The translations under genes and the position numbers were made by a program. Positions 30,749 to 41,298 of a DNA stretch of 64,000 nucleotides are shown here, piece after piece (position 1 is the stretch's first letter; the number at the start of each line of letters is the position of its first letter). This DNA comes from Alkalibacterium olivapovliticus (lineage in GTDB: Bacteria; Bacillota; Bacilli; Lactobacillales; Carnobacteriaceae_A): NCBI RefSeq assembly GCF_003003275.1, contig NZ_PVTO01000001.1, positions 1-64,000 on the forward strand, read 5' to 3'. The notes beneath the pieces were generated by a model, which searched no databases, was not told where the DNA came from, and worked only from the letters and a program-made list of their open reading frames with translations.

Positions 30749-31528
30749 ATGTTAACAAGAATTGCAACTTCAGTTATAGCTTTAGTTCTGTTTATTCCGA
30801 TCATACTATTTGGCGAATGGCCTTTATTATTATTAATGGGCGTTCTTGCCGTTATAGGACAGATTGAATTCATTCAGATGAATAAGCTGAGCCCCGTTTC
30901 CTTTCCGGCGATTATATCTGCTGCAAGCGTGTTTGCGCTTGTTCTCAGTACTAGAATAAGTACAGTGATCGAAGGCAATGTCATGCTGAAAATAGCAAGT
31001 CTTTTAGCAGTTAGCTTGCTGGTATACGCTGTAACGAAACCAGATTTCAAAATTAGTCAGATTGGCTCCATTGTCTTAATGACGCTGTACATAGGCGTCG
31101 CCTTCTATTCGTTTGTGGCTCTTAGAACTTTTAGTGCCACATTTCTTATTCTGGTACTGCTGGTGATCTGGTCAACGGATTCAGGCGCGTACCTTATTGG
31201 CAGAAAGATTGGAAAAACAAAATTGGCTCCTGATATATCACCAAACAAGACTATTGAAGGGTCAGCTGGAGGTACTTTGACTGCAGCAGTGATTAGCGCT
31301 GTGTATCTCATCTTTTTCCCGTTATTCGAGTCTTACATTCTGTCTCTGTTATTTATGATCATGATTTCAGTGATCGGACAGTTAGGCGATCTGGTTGAAT
31401 CTAAAGTCAAGAGAGAGTACAATGTTAAAGATTCAGGCACTCTTCTTCCAGGTCATGGGGGAGTATTAGATCGCTTTGACAGTACCCTGTTAGTATTGAA
31501 TGTATTATTTATTATTGGATTATTTTGA
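30749..31528 (+). CDS. cdsA: Phosphatidate cytidylyltransferase
   Basis: CdsA converts phosphatidic acid and CTP to CDP-diacylglycerol, the branch point of phospholipid synthesis. The 259-residue protein is mostly hydrophobic, with about seven or eight membrane helices. The C-terminal family signature is clear: SKVKREYNVKDSG followed by LPGHGGVLDRFDS. It lies 26 nt after uppS and 19 nt before rseP, in one likely operon. Confidence 0.96.
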   Translation: MLTRIATSVIALVLFIPIILFGEWPLLLLMGVLAVIGQIEFIQMNKLSPVSFPAIISAASVFALVLSTRISTVIEGNVMLKIASLLAVSLLVYAVTKPDFKISQIGSIVLMTLYIGVAFYSFVALRTFSATFLILVLLVIWSTDSGAYLIGRKIGKTKLAPDISPNKTIEGSAGGTLTAAVISAVYLIFFPLFESYILSLLFMIMISVIGQLGDLVESKVKREYNVKDSGTLLPGHGGVLDRFDSTLLVLNVLFIIGLF

Positions 31529-31547
31529 TCATTAAAGGAGCACACCT

Positions 31548-32816
31548 ATGATTCAGACTATACTTGCTTTTGCACTGGTATTTGGGATAATTGTTATTAT
31601 TCATGAATTTGGCCATTTTTATTTTGCTAAACGAGCTGGCATATTAGTCAGGGAATTTGCAATCGGATTTGGACCGAAAATTTTTCATCACCGTAAAGGG
31701 GAAACAACTTATACCATCCGGCTCCTTCCGGTTGGGGGATATGTCCGTATGGCAGGGTATGAAGAAGAAGCCGATATCCGTCCGGGCATGTCAGTACAGC
31801 TGACATTAGATGAGTACGAAAAGGTTGAAAAAATAGACTTACAAGGACATGAAGAGTCACTGGAAACCGTCCCGATGGAAGTAACGTCTTTCAATTTTGA
31901 TGACGACTTGTTTATTGCCGGAAGAATCGGGTTTGATAACACTGAGAAAGTTTACAATGTCAACCGGGATGCGTTATTAGTCGAGAAAGACGGCACACTG
32001 TTGCAGATTGCGCCGAAAGACAGACAATTCCAAAGCGCTTCACTTGGTAATCGAATGCTGACTAATTTTGCTGGACCGATGAACAATTTCATACTGGCTA
32101 TTGTTGCGTTTACATTGCTGGCTTTCATCCAGGGCGGTGTTCCGAGTTCCGAGCCATTGATCGGAGCTGTTGAGGAAGGATCGCCAGCCGCAGAAGCGAA
32201 TCTAGTGGAAGGCGACAGAGTGATTTCAATCAATGATGAACCAGTAGAGTCATGGACTGAAATGGTGACCATCATACAGGAAAATCCTGAAGAGTCTCTC
32301 ACATTCCAGATTGAAAAAGAATCAAATGAAACAGTTGAAGAAGAAATCGTGCCCAATGCATTTGATGCCGAAACCGAAACGATTGGAAGAATTGGCATTC
32401 AGTCCTACTTGGATGAGAGTCTGTCGTCCAAGCTGACTTACGGATTTACTGAAACACTATTCATTATTACTCAAATCTTTACACTGCTCGGCTCGTTCTT
32501 TACTGGTGGGTTCAATGTGAATCAGCTTGGCGGACCAGTGGCTATATATGCGACCACCGAGGCCGTGGTACAAGCGGGCGTTATCGGTCTGATCAGCTGG
32601 ATCGGATTTTTAAGTGTCAATCTTGGTATCATGAATTTACTGCCTATTCCTGCACTTGACGGTGGCAAATTACTGTTGAATATTATAGAAGGTATACGAA
32701 AAAAACCAATCAGCCAGGAAAAAGAAGGGTACATTACATTAGTAGGGGTTTTATTCCTGCTGATTCTGATGCTTCTTGTTACATGGAACGACATTCAAAC
32801 ATTCTTTTTAAATTAA
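31548..32816 (+). CDS. rseP: Site-2 intramembrane metalloprotease RseP/RasP
   Basis: This protease cuts membrane-embedded substrates such as anti-sigma factors and signal-peptide remnants. The 422-residue protein has the zinc motif HEFGH at residues 19-23 in the first helix, a PDZ domain around 200-270 (SPAAEANLVEGDRVISIND), and the third ligand in NLLPIPALDGGKLL near 370. The region at about residues 75-150 is an extra, acidic insertion between the first helices, also seen in Gram-positive RasP. AAAGGAG precedes the ATG. Confidence 0.95.
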   Translation: MIQTILAFALVFGIIVIIHEFGHFYFAKRAGILVREFAIGFGPKIFHHRKGETTYTIRLLPVGGYVRMAGYEEEADIRPGMSVQLTLDEYEKVEKIDLQGHEESLETVPMEVTSFNFDDDLFIAGRIGFDNTEKVYNVNRDALLVEKDGTLLQIAPKDRQFQSASLGNRMLTNFAGPMNNFILAIVAFTLLAFIQGGVPSSEPLIGAVEEGSPAAEANLVEGDRVISINDEPVESWTEMVTIIQENPEESLTFQIEKESNETVEEEIVPNAFDAETETIGRIGIQSYLDESLSSKLTYGFTETLFIITQIFTLLGSFFTGGFNVNQLGGPVAIYATTEAVVQAGVIGLISWIGFLSVNLGIMNLLPIPALDGGKLLLNIIEGIRKKPISQEKEGYITLVGVLFLLILMLLVTWNDIQTFFLN

Positions 32817-34553
<1,737 letters not shown>

Positions 34554-34568
34554 TTGAATGAAGCAAAT

Positions 34569-34600
34569 GAGAACTGAGGCATTTACTGTCTCAGTTTTCT
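34569..34600 (+). terminator. Terminator after proS
   Basis: GAGAACTGAG pairs with CTCAGTTTTC around an 11-nt loop. The T-run is short. The hairpin overlaps the polC promoter. Confidence 0.65.
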
Positions 34601-34610
34601 GTTCTATAAT
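34582..34610 (+). promoter_or_regulatory. Promoter of polC
   Basis: TTTACT (34582-34587), a 17-nt spacer and TATAAT (34605-34610). The -35 box lies in the loop of the proS terminator hairpin. Confidence 0.75.
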
Positions 34611-34644
34611 CGACTAAAGAGTGAATGCAGAAAGAAGGATTTTC

Positions 34645-37600
34645 GTGAGTTTAAACAAAGCTGAACTGTTTCAGACACTGATCAAGCAAACATCTATTGA
34701 AATGACTGATGAAGATAAAGAGTGGATACATAAAGGTGAAGTTGAATCGGTCACTGTTTTCAAAATAGAAAGAAAGTGGGAAATCATTCTTCAATTTCCA
34801 AATATTTTACCGTACAGACTTTATCTCGCTCTTACACATGGTATCAGACAATCGTTTCAGTCTATTTGTGCTGTCGATATTTTCATCAAAACGACTGAAC
34901 CGACTGTGACAGATGACAAAGTTAAGGAGTACTGGAGTTCTGCCTGTAAAGCGAGTGGTGTAGATTCGCCTATATGTAATCAGGTATTGGCAGATGGTTT
35001 CCCTGTTTTTAGAGAAAATAAATGGGTATTCATGATTGATCAGGAACTTGTATTAGAAAAATATGATAAAGAGTTTCTCCCTCAGATTAGTCAGGCTTAT
35101 CAGTCATTCGGTTTTCCAAAAGAATTTATGATTAAACCCATAGTGGATGCTGAGGCCAGTAAAGAAAAAGTTAAGGAATTCCAGCTGAAAAAAGAAGAAA
35201 ATGATGAACTGATGGCCAAGGAGTATACAAAACTGGTCGACACAGCTGAAAAGAAAAAATCACAAGCAAAACAGGGGGGACATAACGGCCCGATTAAATT
35301 AGGTAGAGCTATACCGGCTAATGAAGAGATTACTCAAATGATCGATGTTGTCGAAGAAGAAAGACGTATCACTTTAGAAGGGTATGTATTTGACTGCGAA
35401 GTAAGAGAACTGAGATCCGGACGTAAACTGCTGCTACTGAAGATCACGGATTATTCTTCCTCATTTACGTGTAAACGGTTCTCTAATAACGAGCAGGATG
35501 AGAGTCTGTTCGAAGCAATTAAGACCGGAATGTGGGTTAAAGTGCGAGGAAGCATTCAGGAAGACACCTTTATGAGAGACCTTGTTATGAACGTACAGGA
35601 TATTGCGCAGACATTTCATGAAGTCAGAGAAGATAATGCTCCCGACGGCAAAAAGAGAATTGAACTCCATGCACACACGAATATGAGTCAGATGGATGCC
35701 ATATCGAGTGCATCGAAGCTGGTTGAACAGGCCGCAAAATGGGGACATAAAGCAATCGCCATTACCGATCACGGGGTAGGACAGTCATTTCCTGAAGCTC
35801 ACTCTTCCGGAGTGGAGCACGGGGTCAAAATAATTTACGGTCTCGAAGCTAATCTGGTAGATGATGGTGTGCCGATTGCTTATAATGAAGCTCATCTAAA
35901 TCTGAATGAATCCACTTATGTTGTGTTTGACGTGGAGACGACTGGATTATCTGCTATCTATGACAATATCATCGAGTTAGCTGGCGTTAAAATGCATAAA
36001 GGAAATGTGATCGAAGAATTTCAGGAATTTATTGATCCGGGACACAAACTGTCTGATACAACGGTCCAGCTAACCGGTATCACAGATGACATGGTCAGAG
36101 GATCGAAAACGGAAAAAGAAGTCCTTGAGTTATTCAAAGCCTTCTGTGGTGATACTATACTGGTCGCACATAATGCGTCATTTGATATGGGATTTTTAAA
36201 CACGGCTTATAAAAAGCATGATATGCCGGCCTCCTCTCTTCCTGTAATCGATACGCTAGAATTCTCCCGCTTTGTAAATCCGACATTCAAAGGCCATCGT
36301 CTCAATACGCTGGCTAAACGCTTCAAAGTTAATCTGGAGCAGCATCACAGAGCTATTTATGATGCACAGACAACCGGAAACCTGCTCTGGATATTTGTAA
36401 AAAAAGCCCAGGATGAACATAATGTATACTATCATGATGAACTGAACAACTTCATGGGAGAAGGTGACTCCTATAAACGCTCCAGACCCAGTCATGTGAC
36501 TCTCTGGGCTAGCTCACAGTCAGGTCTCAAGAACCTTTTCAAGATCATCTCTGGATCACTGATCGATTACTTTTACCGCGTTCCGAGACTGCCCCGTTCA
36601 GTACTGGAAAAACACCGGGAAGGCATCATAGTCGGATCGGGGTGCTCCAAAGGTGAAGTATTTGAAGCTATGATGCAGAAAGGGTACGAAGAAGCGAAGA
36701 AAAAAGCGGATTATTATGACTATCTGGAAATCATGCCTAAAGAAGTATATAGCGATCTGATCGATAGAGAACTGATACGCAATGAGTCTGATCTCGAAGA
36801 TATCATCAAAAATATTATTTCTCTTGGTGAAGAACTGGACATACCAGTTATAGCAACAGGGAACGTTCACTACCTTCAGCCTGAGGATTCTGTTTATCGT
36901 GATATACTCCTTGAAACTCAAAATTCTCATTTCTCATCAGGTGCAAAAAATCCGACTGTTCACTTTAGAACGACAGATGAAATGCTCAGTTCTTTTTCAT
37001 TCCTCGGCGAAGAAAAAGCTAGAGAAATCGTGGTGGATAATCCGCACAAGTTGAATGAACGTGTTGAGGAAGGCATTACGCCGGTCAAGAAAGAGCTATA
37101 CACCCCGAAAATGGAAGGGGCAGAAGAAGAAGTCAGGAAGATGAGTTACGATAAAGCACATAGCCTGTATGGTAATCCACTGCCTGAGATTATAGAAGCC
37201 AGACTTGAAAAAGAGCTGGACAGTATCATCGGGAACGGATTCTCGGTTATATACCTTATATCTCAGAAACTGGTGCACAAGAGTATTGAAGACGGCTATC
37301 TGGTTGGCTCCAGGGGGTCGGTCGGGTCAAGTTTTGTAGCGACCATGACTGGGATAACAGAAGTAAACCCTATGCCGCCGCACTACCGTTGTGACGGCTG
37401 TCAGTACTCTGAATTTTTCACTGGGGGAGAAGTCGGATCCGGCTTTGACCTGCCTGAAAAAGAATGTCCTAACTGCAGCTCAATGCTTTATAGAGATGGC
37501 CAGGATATCCCATTTGAAACATTCCTTGGATTTAAAGGTGATAAAGTCCCGGATATCGATTTAAACTTCTCCGGAGAATATCAGGCCACAGCTCACCATT

Positions 37601-38976
37601 ATACAAAAGAATTATTTGGTGAAGATTATGTTTTCAGAGCAGGCACGATAGGCACAATTGCTGACCGTACTGCGTTCGGATACGTCAAAGGATATGAACG
37701 TGACCACCAGCTGCATTACCGTTCAGCTGAGATCGACCGCTTATCTAAAGGGTTAACAGGGGTTAAACGGTCAACTGGACAGCACCCGGGGGGAATCATA
37801 GTCATTCCCGATTATATGGATGTCTACGATTTCAGTCCGATACAGTTTCCTGCAGATGATAAGGAATCAAAATGGAAAACGACACACTTTGACTTTCACT
37901 CGATCCACGACAATGTACTGAAACTGGATATACTGGGACATGATGATCCGACAATGATCAGAATGCTTCAAGATTTATCCGGTATCAATCCGCTCGATAT
38001 ACCAGCTAATGATCCGGATGTCATGAAACTCTTCAGCGGAACAGAAGTCCTTGGCGTTACAGAACAGCAGATTTTTTCTAAAACGGGGACCCTGGGGGTA
38101 CCGGAATTCGGTACGCGTTTTGTCCGTCAGATGCTTGAGCAGACAAATCCAACGACATTTGCTGAACTCCTGCAGATTTCCGGCCTCTCTCACGGTACTG
38201 ATGTATGGCTTGGAAATGCAGAGGAACTAATCAGACTCCATAACATCCCACTTGCAGAAGTGATCGGCTGTCGTGATGATATCATGGTTTACCTCCAGCA
38301 CCAGGGACTTGAAGATGATATAGCCTTCAAAATCATGGAGCACGTGCGAAAAGGCCGGGGCATCCCGGATGACTGGCAGGCAGCCATGAGGGCAGAAGAT
38401 GTTCCAGAGTGGTATATTGAATCCTGTCTTAAAATCAAATATATGTTTCCAAAGGCACATGCCGCAGCCTACGTATTAATGGCTTTGAGAGTTGCCTATT
38501 TCAAAGTGCACCACCCGCTCTTTTACTATGCCGCGTACTTCTCAATCAGAGCAAGTGATTTCGACCTTGAGGCGATGTGTCAAGGAAAAGATGTCATTAA
38601 AACGAGAATGAAAGAAATAACGGATAAAGGGATGGATGCATCGACTAAAGAGAAGAACATGCTGACTGTACTGGAGCTAGCCAATGAAATGGTTGAAAGA
38701 GGCTTTGAATTCAAGATGGTCGACCTGGACAAATCCCATGCGACTGATTTTACGATTGAAGACAATGCTTTGATCGCTCCATTCAGAGCTGTTCCATCTC
38801 TTGGGGGAAGTGTGGCGAGTGCGATTGTCGAGGCACGAAAAGATGAACCGTTTTTATCTAAAGAAGACTTGTCAAGAAGAGGAAAAGTCTCTAAAACAGT
38901 CATGGAGTATTTAGAGACCAATCAGGCATTGAAAGAGTTACCTGACGAAAACCAGCTTTCTTTATTTGACATTTGA
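34645..38976 (+). CDS. polC: DNA polymerase III PolC-type, replicative polymerase
   Basis: PolC is the Gram-positive replicative polymerase with built-in proofreading. The 1443-residue protein has the N-terminal domain, an OB fold, a PHP domain opening with [13 protein letters not shown] near residue 340, an inserted DnaQ-type exonuclease starting at [10 protein letters not shown] near 426, a zinc-binding segment CDGC and CPNC near 916-940, the polymerase core (with [11 protein letters not shown]) and a helix-hairpin-helix C-terminus with [10 protein letters not shown]. The start is GTG 34645 with AAGGA upstream; the in-frame GTG at 34621 lies before this site. Its own promoter overlaps the proS terminator. 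Confidence 0.97.
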   Translation: MSLNKAELFQTLIKQTSIEMTDEDKEWIHKGEVESVTVFKIERKWEIILQFPNILPYRLYLALTHGIRQSFQSICAVDIFIKTTEPTVTDDKVKEYWSSACKASGVDSPICNQVLADGFPVFRENKWVFMIDQELVLEKYDKEFLPQISQAYQSFGFPKEFMIKPIVDAEASKEKVKEFQLKKEENDELMAKEYTKLVDTAEKKKSQAKQGGHNGPIKLGRAIPANEEITQMIDVVEEERRITLEGYVFDCEVRELRSGRKLLLLKITDYSSSFTCKRFSNNEQDESLFEAIKTGMWVKVRGSIQEDTFMRDLVMNVQDIAQTFHEVREDNAPDGKKRIELHAHTNMSQMDAISSASKLVEQAAKWGHKAIAITDHGVGQSFPEAHSSGVEHGVKIIYGLEANLVDDGVPIAYNEAHLNLNESTYVVFDVETTGLSAIYDNIIELAGVKMHKGNVIEEFQEFIDPGHKLSDTTVQLTGITDDMVRGSKTEKEVLELFKAFCGDTILVAHNASFDMGFLNTAYKKHDMPASSLPVIDTLEFSRFVNPTFKGHRLNTLAKRFKVNLEQHHRAIYDAQTTGNLLWIFVKKAQDEHNVYYHDELNNFMGEGDSYKRSRPSHVTLWASSQSGLKNLFKIISGSLIDYFYRVPRLPRSVLEKHREGIIVGSGCSKGEVFEAMMQKGYEEAKKKADYYDYLEIMPKEVYSDLIDRELIRNESDLEDIIKNIISLGEELDIPVIATGNVHYLQPEDSVYRDILLETQNSHFSSGAKNPTVHFRTTDEMLSSFSFLGEEKAREIVVDNPHKLNERVEEGITPVKKELYTPKMEGAEEEVRKMSYDKAHSLYGNPLPEIIEARLEKELDSIIGNGFSVIYLISQKLVHKSIEDGYLVGSRGSVGSSFVATMTGITEVNPMPPHYRCDGCQYSEFFTGGEVGSGFDLPEKECPNCSSMLYRDGQDIPFETFLGFKGDKVPDIDLNFSGEYQATAHHYTKELFGEDYVFRAGTIGTIADRTAFGYVKGYERDHQLHYRSAEIDRLSKGLTGVKRSTGQHPGGIIVIPDYMDVYDFSPIQFPADDKESKWKTTHFDFHSIHDNVLKLDILGHDDPTMIRMLQDLSGINPLDIPANDPDVMKLFSGTEVLGVTEQQIFSKTGTLGVPEFGTRFVRQMLEQTNPTTFAELLQISGLSHGTDVWLGNAEELIRLHNIPLAEVIGCRDDIMVYLQHQGLEDDIAFKIMEHVRKGRGIPDDWQAAMRAEDVPEWYIESCLKIKYMFPKAHAAAYVLMALRVAYFKVHHPLFYYAAYFSIRASDFDLEAMCQGKDVIKTRMKEITDKGMDASTKEKNMLTVLELANEMVERGFEFKMVDLDKSHATDFTIEDNALIAPFRAVPSLGGSVASAIVEARKDEPFLSKEDLSRRGKVSKTVMEYLETNQALKELPDENQLSLFDI

Positions 38977-39323
38977 TCCCGGATGCTTTTAATGAGTTGA
39001 GTGTCAGGTGAAACTGAGTACCTTTTAAATTTAGCCCAGTATGAAATCAGAAGGGACACGAAGATACAGGGTATAATAGAATAATGAGCGGTGAAAATAA
39101 GTGCCGCTCTTAAATGACTGACCCCTATCGCGTTTTAAGGTAGGGGTCGTTATTTGTTCTCAGCTGATTTTTCAGACTTTTTCGATAAAGACTAATGAAT
39201 AGTCGAGGGGAGTATACCTGTTCGAACAGCTCAAATCGTCGAGTGTAAATAAATGGATTTTGCCCAGGTTTGCGGTAAGCTGATTAAAAGAGATAGGATA
39301 ATGAGAAATGGGAGGAAAAAGGC
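38977..39323 (+). other. Intergenic region polC to lipoprotein gene with hairpins and palindrome
   Basis: There is no gene in these 347 bases. They hold a hairpin GAGCGGT/GCCGCTC (39086-39109), a strong hairpin GACCCCTA/TAGGGGTC (39120-39148) that may terminate polC transcription although its T-run is poor, the perfect palindrome CTGTTCGAACAG (39218-39229), and a promoter-like TTGCGG, 18 nt, TAGGAT (39270-39299) for the lipoprotein gene. TATAAT at 39072-39077 lacks a good -35. Confidence 0.55.
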
Positions 39324-40499
39324 ATGTTGAAGAAAAAATACTGGATGATAGCCACTAGCTTTTTGCTGCTGGCTGGTTGTCAGGCAGAAGATGATAACGT
39401 CAACGATGACCCACCTCAAGAAGATAACCAAGAAGAAATTCCGGAAGAGAATACTGAAGATACAAACGACATGACTGATATTACTGAGGCAGATGACGAA
39501 ACCAATGATGAAACGGATATATCAGATGAGGAGAACGTTTCGCAAGAACTGATGGACTGGATGCCACTACTCGAAAACGTGGAGTATGTTTATACGAGTG
39601 ATTATGGAGAAGAAGCGTTAGATGGTTACACCACCAGTCGGTACCCCCAGTTTAATAGCGAGAGTACACAGCAGTTTTCTATTCGAGGGTATGAGAACAC
39701 AACAGTCAATATTTATGAGCATCAGGAAGATGCCGTAGTAAACGTATTCAGTCGCGAGGAAACGTTCTTTAGAGATAACTTCCTGGAAACAGATTATCCT
39801 TCACCTGTAGAAGAACAGCCTGTTTTACAGTTGCCTATCGAGGAAGGCAATAGCTGGAGTGGTTCTGATAATGCAGAATTTGAAATAACAGATACTCAGG
39901 TCATGATAGAAACGCCAGTGGGGTCGTTTGAATCAATCGAAGTTACGATGACCCAAGGCGACCTGACAGAAATAAATTATTACGCAGAAGGGATCGGTCT
40001 TGTACAGCAGACAATAGCTTATAATGAAGAGGGTGCTGATCCTTCAGAAGTCACCTTAATCGAAATAAATGAAGATGTTCCGGAAATGAGAGAAATTACA
40101 TTATATCCGCTGGATGCAGAGGGAATGAGTTTAATACAGCAGCAAGTGACCCTAAATTTATATACAAATGAAAATCAGATAGATCCTTTAACTGATTTAC
40201 TAAGAGAGAGTGGTTTGTTTACTGAGAATGCACAAATCAATTCAATGTACCTCGATACGCAGGGGGTCATCCAACTGGATATAAATCAGGCATTTATAGA
40301 TGAGTCCAGTGCAGGATCCGGGATCGAATCGCTGATTATTCAAGGTATCGTCAATACAGTCTCTCAATTGTACGGAAGCATACCATCAGTCGCGCTATCC
40401 ATCGATGGAGGCCCTTATACAAGCGGTCATATAACATTCGAGGAGAATGAGGTTTTAGAGCCCGATTTTGAAAATGTCATCATAGAGGAAAGCCCATAA
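39324..40499 (+). CDS. GerMN-domain lipoprotein
   Basis: The 391-residue protein starts with a lipoprotein signal peptide (MLKKKYWMIATSFLLLAGC, lipidated Cys19) and then an acidic linker of about 55 residues rich in Glu, Asp, Asn and Thr. The middle (about 80-250) is a beta-rich domain of unknown family. The C-terminal domain (about 255-375) has the GerMN pattern (LYPLDAEG..., QLDINQAFI, VALSIDGGPY). GerMN proteins act at the cell surface; in Bacillus GerM takes part in sporulation, which this organism is not expected to do. The gene separates polC from rimP, normally neighbours. GGGAGG precedes the ATG. Confidence 0.8.
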   Translation: MLKKKYWMIATSFLLLAGCQAEDDNVNDDPPQEDNQEEIPEENTEDTNDMTDITEADDETNDETDISDEENVSQELMDWMPLLENVEYVYTSDYGEEALDGYTTSRYPQFNSESTQQFSIRGYENTTVNIYEHQEDAVVNVFSREETFFRDNFLETDYPSPVEEQPVLQLPIEEGNSWSGSDNAEFEITDTQVMIETPVGSFESIEVTMTQGDLTEINYYAEGIGLVQQTIAYNEEGADPSEVTLIEINEDVPEMREITLYPLDAEGMSLIQQQVTLNLYTNENQIDPLTDLLRESGLFTENAQINSMYLDTQGVIQLDINQAFIDESSAGSGIESLIIQGIVNTVSQLYGSIPSVALSIDGGPYTSGHITFEENEVLEPDFENVIIEESP

Positions 40500-40643
40500 T
40501 CAGGCTGAATTATATAGTATGTAAATGGCGAATAAATGCCATGCGTGAATGACTTTAAAAACTGAGGGGAAATAAATAACTCCCATGAATAAACAGGCTT
40601 GTGTGTAACGCCATCCTCACCCTATAAATGACGCGTCTTAAAG

Positions 40644-40672
40644 TTGTCTTGATATTGTATCTATGGTACACT
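40644..40672 (+). promoter_or_regulatory. Promoter of the rimP-nusA-infB operon
   Basis: TTGTCT (40644-40649), a 17-nt spacer and TACACT (40667-40672). Confidence 0.65.
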
Positions 40673-40702
40673 AGTAGACGAATCGAGCGAGATAGACCGT
40701 GT

Positions 40703-40732
40703 AAAGAGTGAGCGAATCCGCTCACTCTTTTT
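40703..40732 (+). terminator. Leader terminator (probable attenuator) before rimP
   Basis: AAAGAGTGAGCG pairs with CGCTCACTCTTT around a short loop, followed by TTTTT. It lies only about 25 nt downstream of the predicted transcription start, so it would act on the operon's own transcript. NusA-dependent attenuation of the ylxS-nusA operon is described in Bacillus. Confidence 0.85.
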
Positions 40733-40789
40733 CACAGCCTTGACGAATGCTGCGAAAAGTCGTACTCATTTGAGAGGAGAGTGACCTGT

Positions 40790-41260
40790 TTGAGCATAAT
40801 AGACAAAGTAAGAGGACTATCAGAACCTATAGCAGATGATTTAGGTTATGAATTAGTAGATGTAGAGTATGTCAAAGAAGGAAAGAACTGGTTTTTAAGG
40901 TTGTATATCGATAAAGATACTGGCATAGATCTGGATGATTGCGCAGCCTTTAGTGAGAAAGTAGGCGAAACACTGGATGCGATCGAACCTGATCCTATTC
41001 CATATGCTTATTATCTGGAGGTATCTTCTCCAGGTGCTGAGCGACCGATCAAATCAGACGAAGATTTTTATAAAGCTGTAGATAAGTATATATATGTAGC
41101 TTTAAATGGCGAGTTCGAAGGATTTGATGCTTACGAAGGACATCTGAAAGCATTCGATGGGGACAAGCTGGTATTAGAAGTGAAAATCAAGACACGTACG
41201 AAAGTAATCGAAATACCTAAAGCGAATGTGACTAAGGCAAGACATGCAATAGAGTTCTAA
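40790..41260 (+). CDS. rimP: Ribosome maturation factor RimP
   Basis: RimP assists 30S subunit maturation. The 156-residue protein shows LGYELVDVEYVKEG, LRLYIDKDTGIDLDDC and YLEVSSPGAERPI, the family hallmarks, and a C-terminal SH3-like domain. The start is the TTG at 40790, spaced for AGGAGAG; the GTG at 40781 in the same frame overlaps the ribosome binding site. It heads the rimP-nusA-rnpM-ylxQ-infB-rbfA operon. Confidence 0.93.
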   Translation: MSIIDKVRGLSEPIADDLGYELVDVEYVKEGKNWFLRLYIDKDTGIDLDDCAAFSEKVGETLDAIEPDPIPYAYYLEVSSPGAERPIKSDEDFYKAVDKYIYVALNGEFEGFDAYEGHLKAFDGDKLVLEVKIKTRTKVIEIPKANVTKARHAIEF

Positions 41261-41298
41261 TTTAGGTTTACTGAAAAATTGAATAAAGGGGTTAAAAC

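Larger units (their letters stand above)
40500..40789 (+). other. Intergenic region and leader of the rimP-nusA operon
   Basis: No gene is seen. Next to the lipoprotein stop is a small hairpin ATGGC/GCCAT (40525-40542). The rimP promoter and a leader terminator follow, listed separately. From 40759 the leader contains AGTCGTACTCATTT, which matches the core of the dnaJ-lepA repeats, and may fold over the rimP ribosome binding site (GTC..ACTC with GAGTGAC). Confidence 0.55.
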
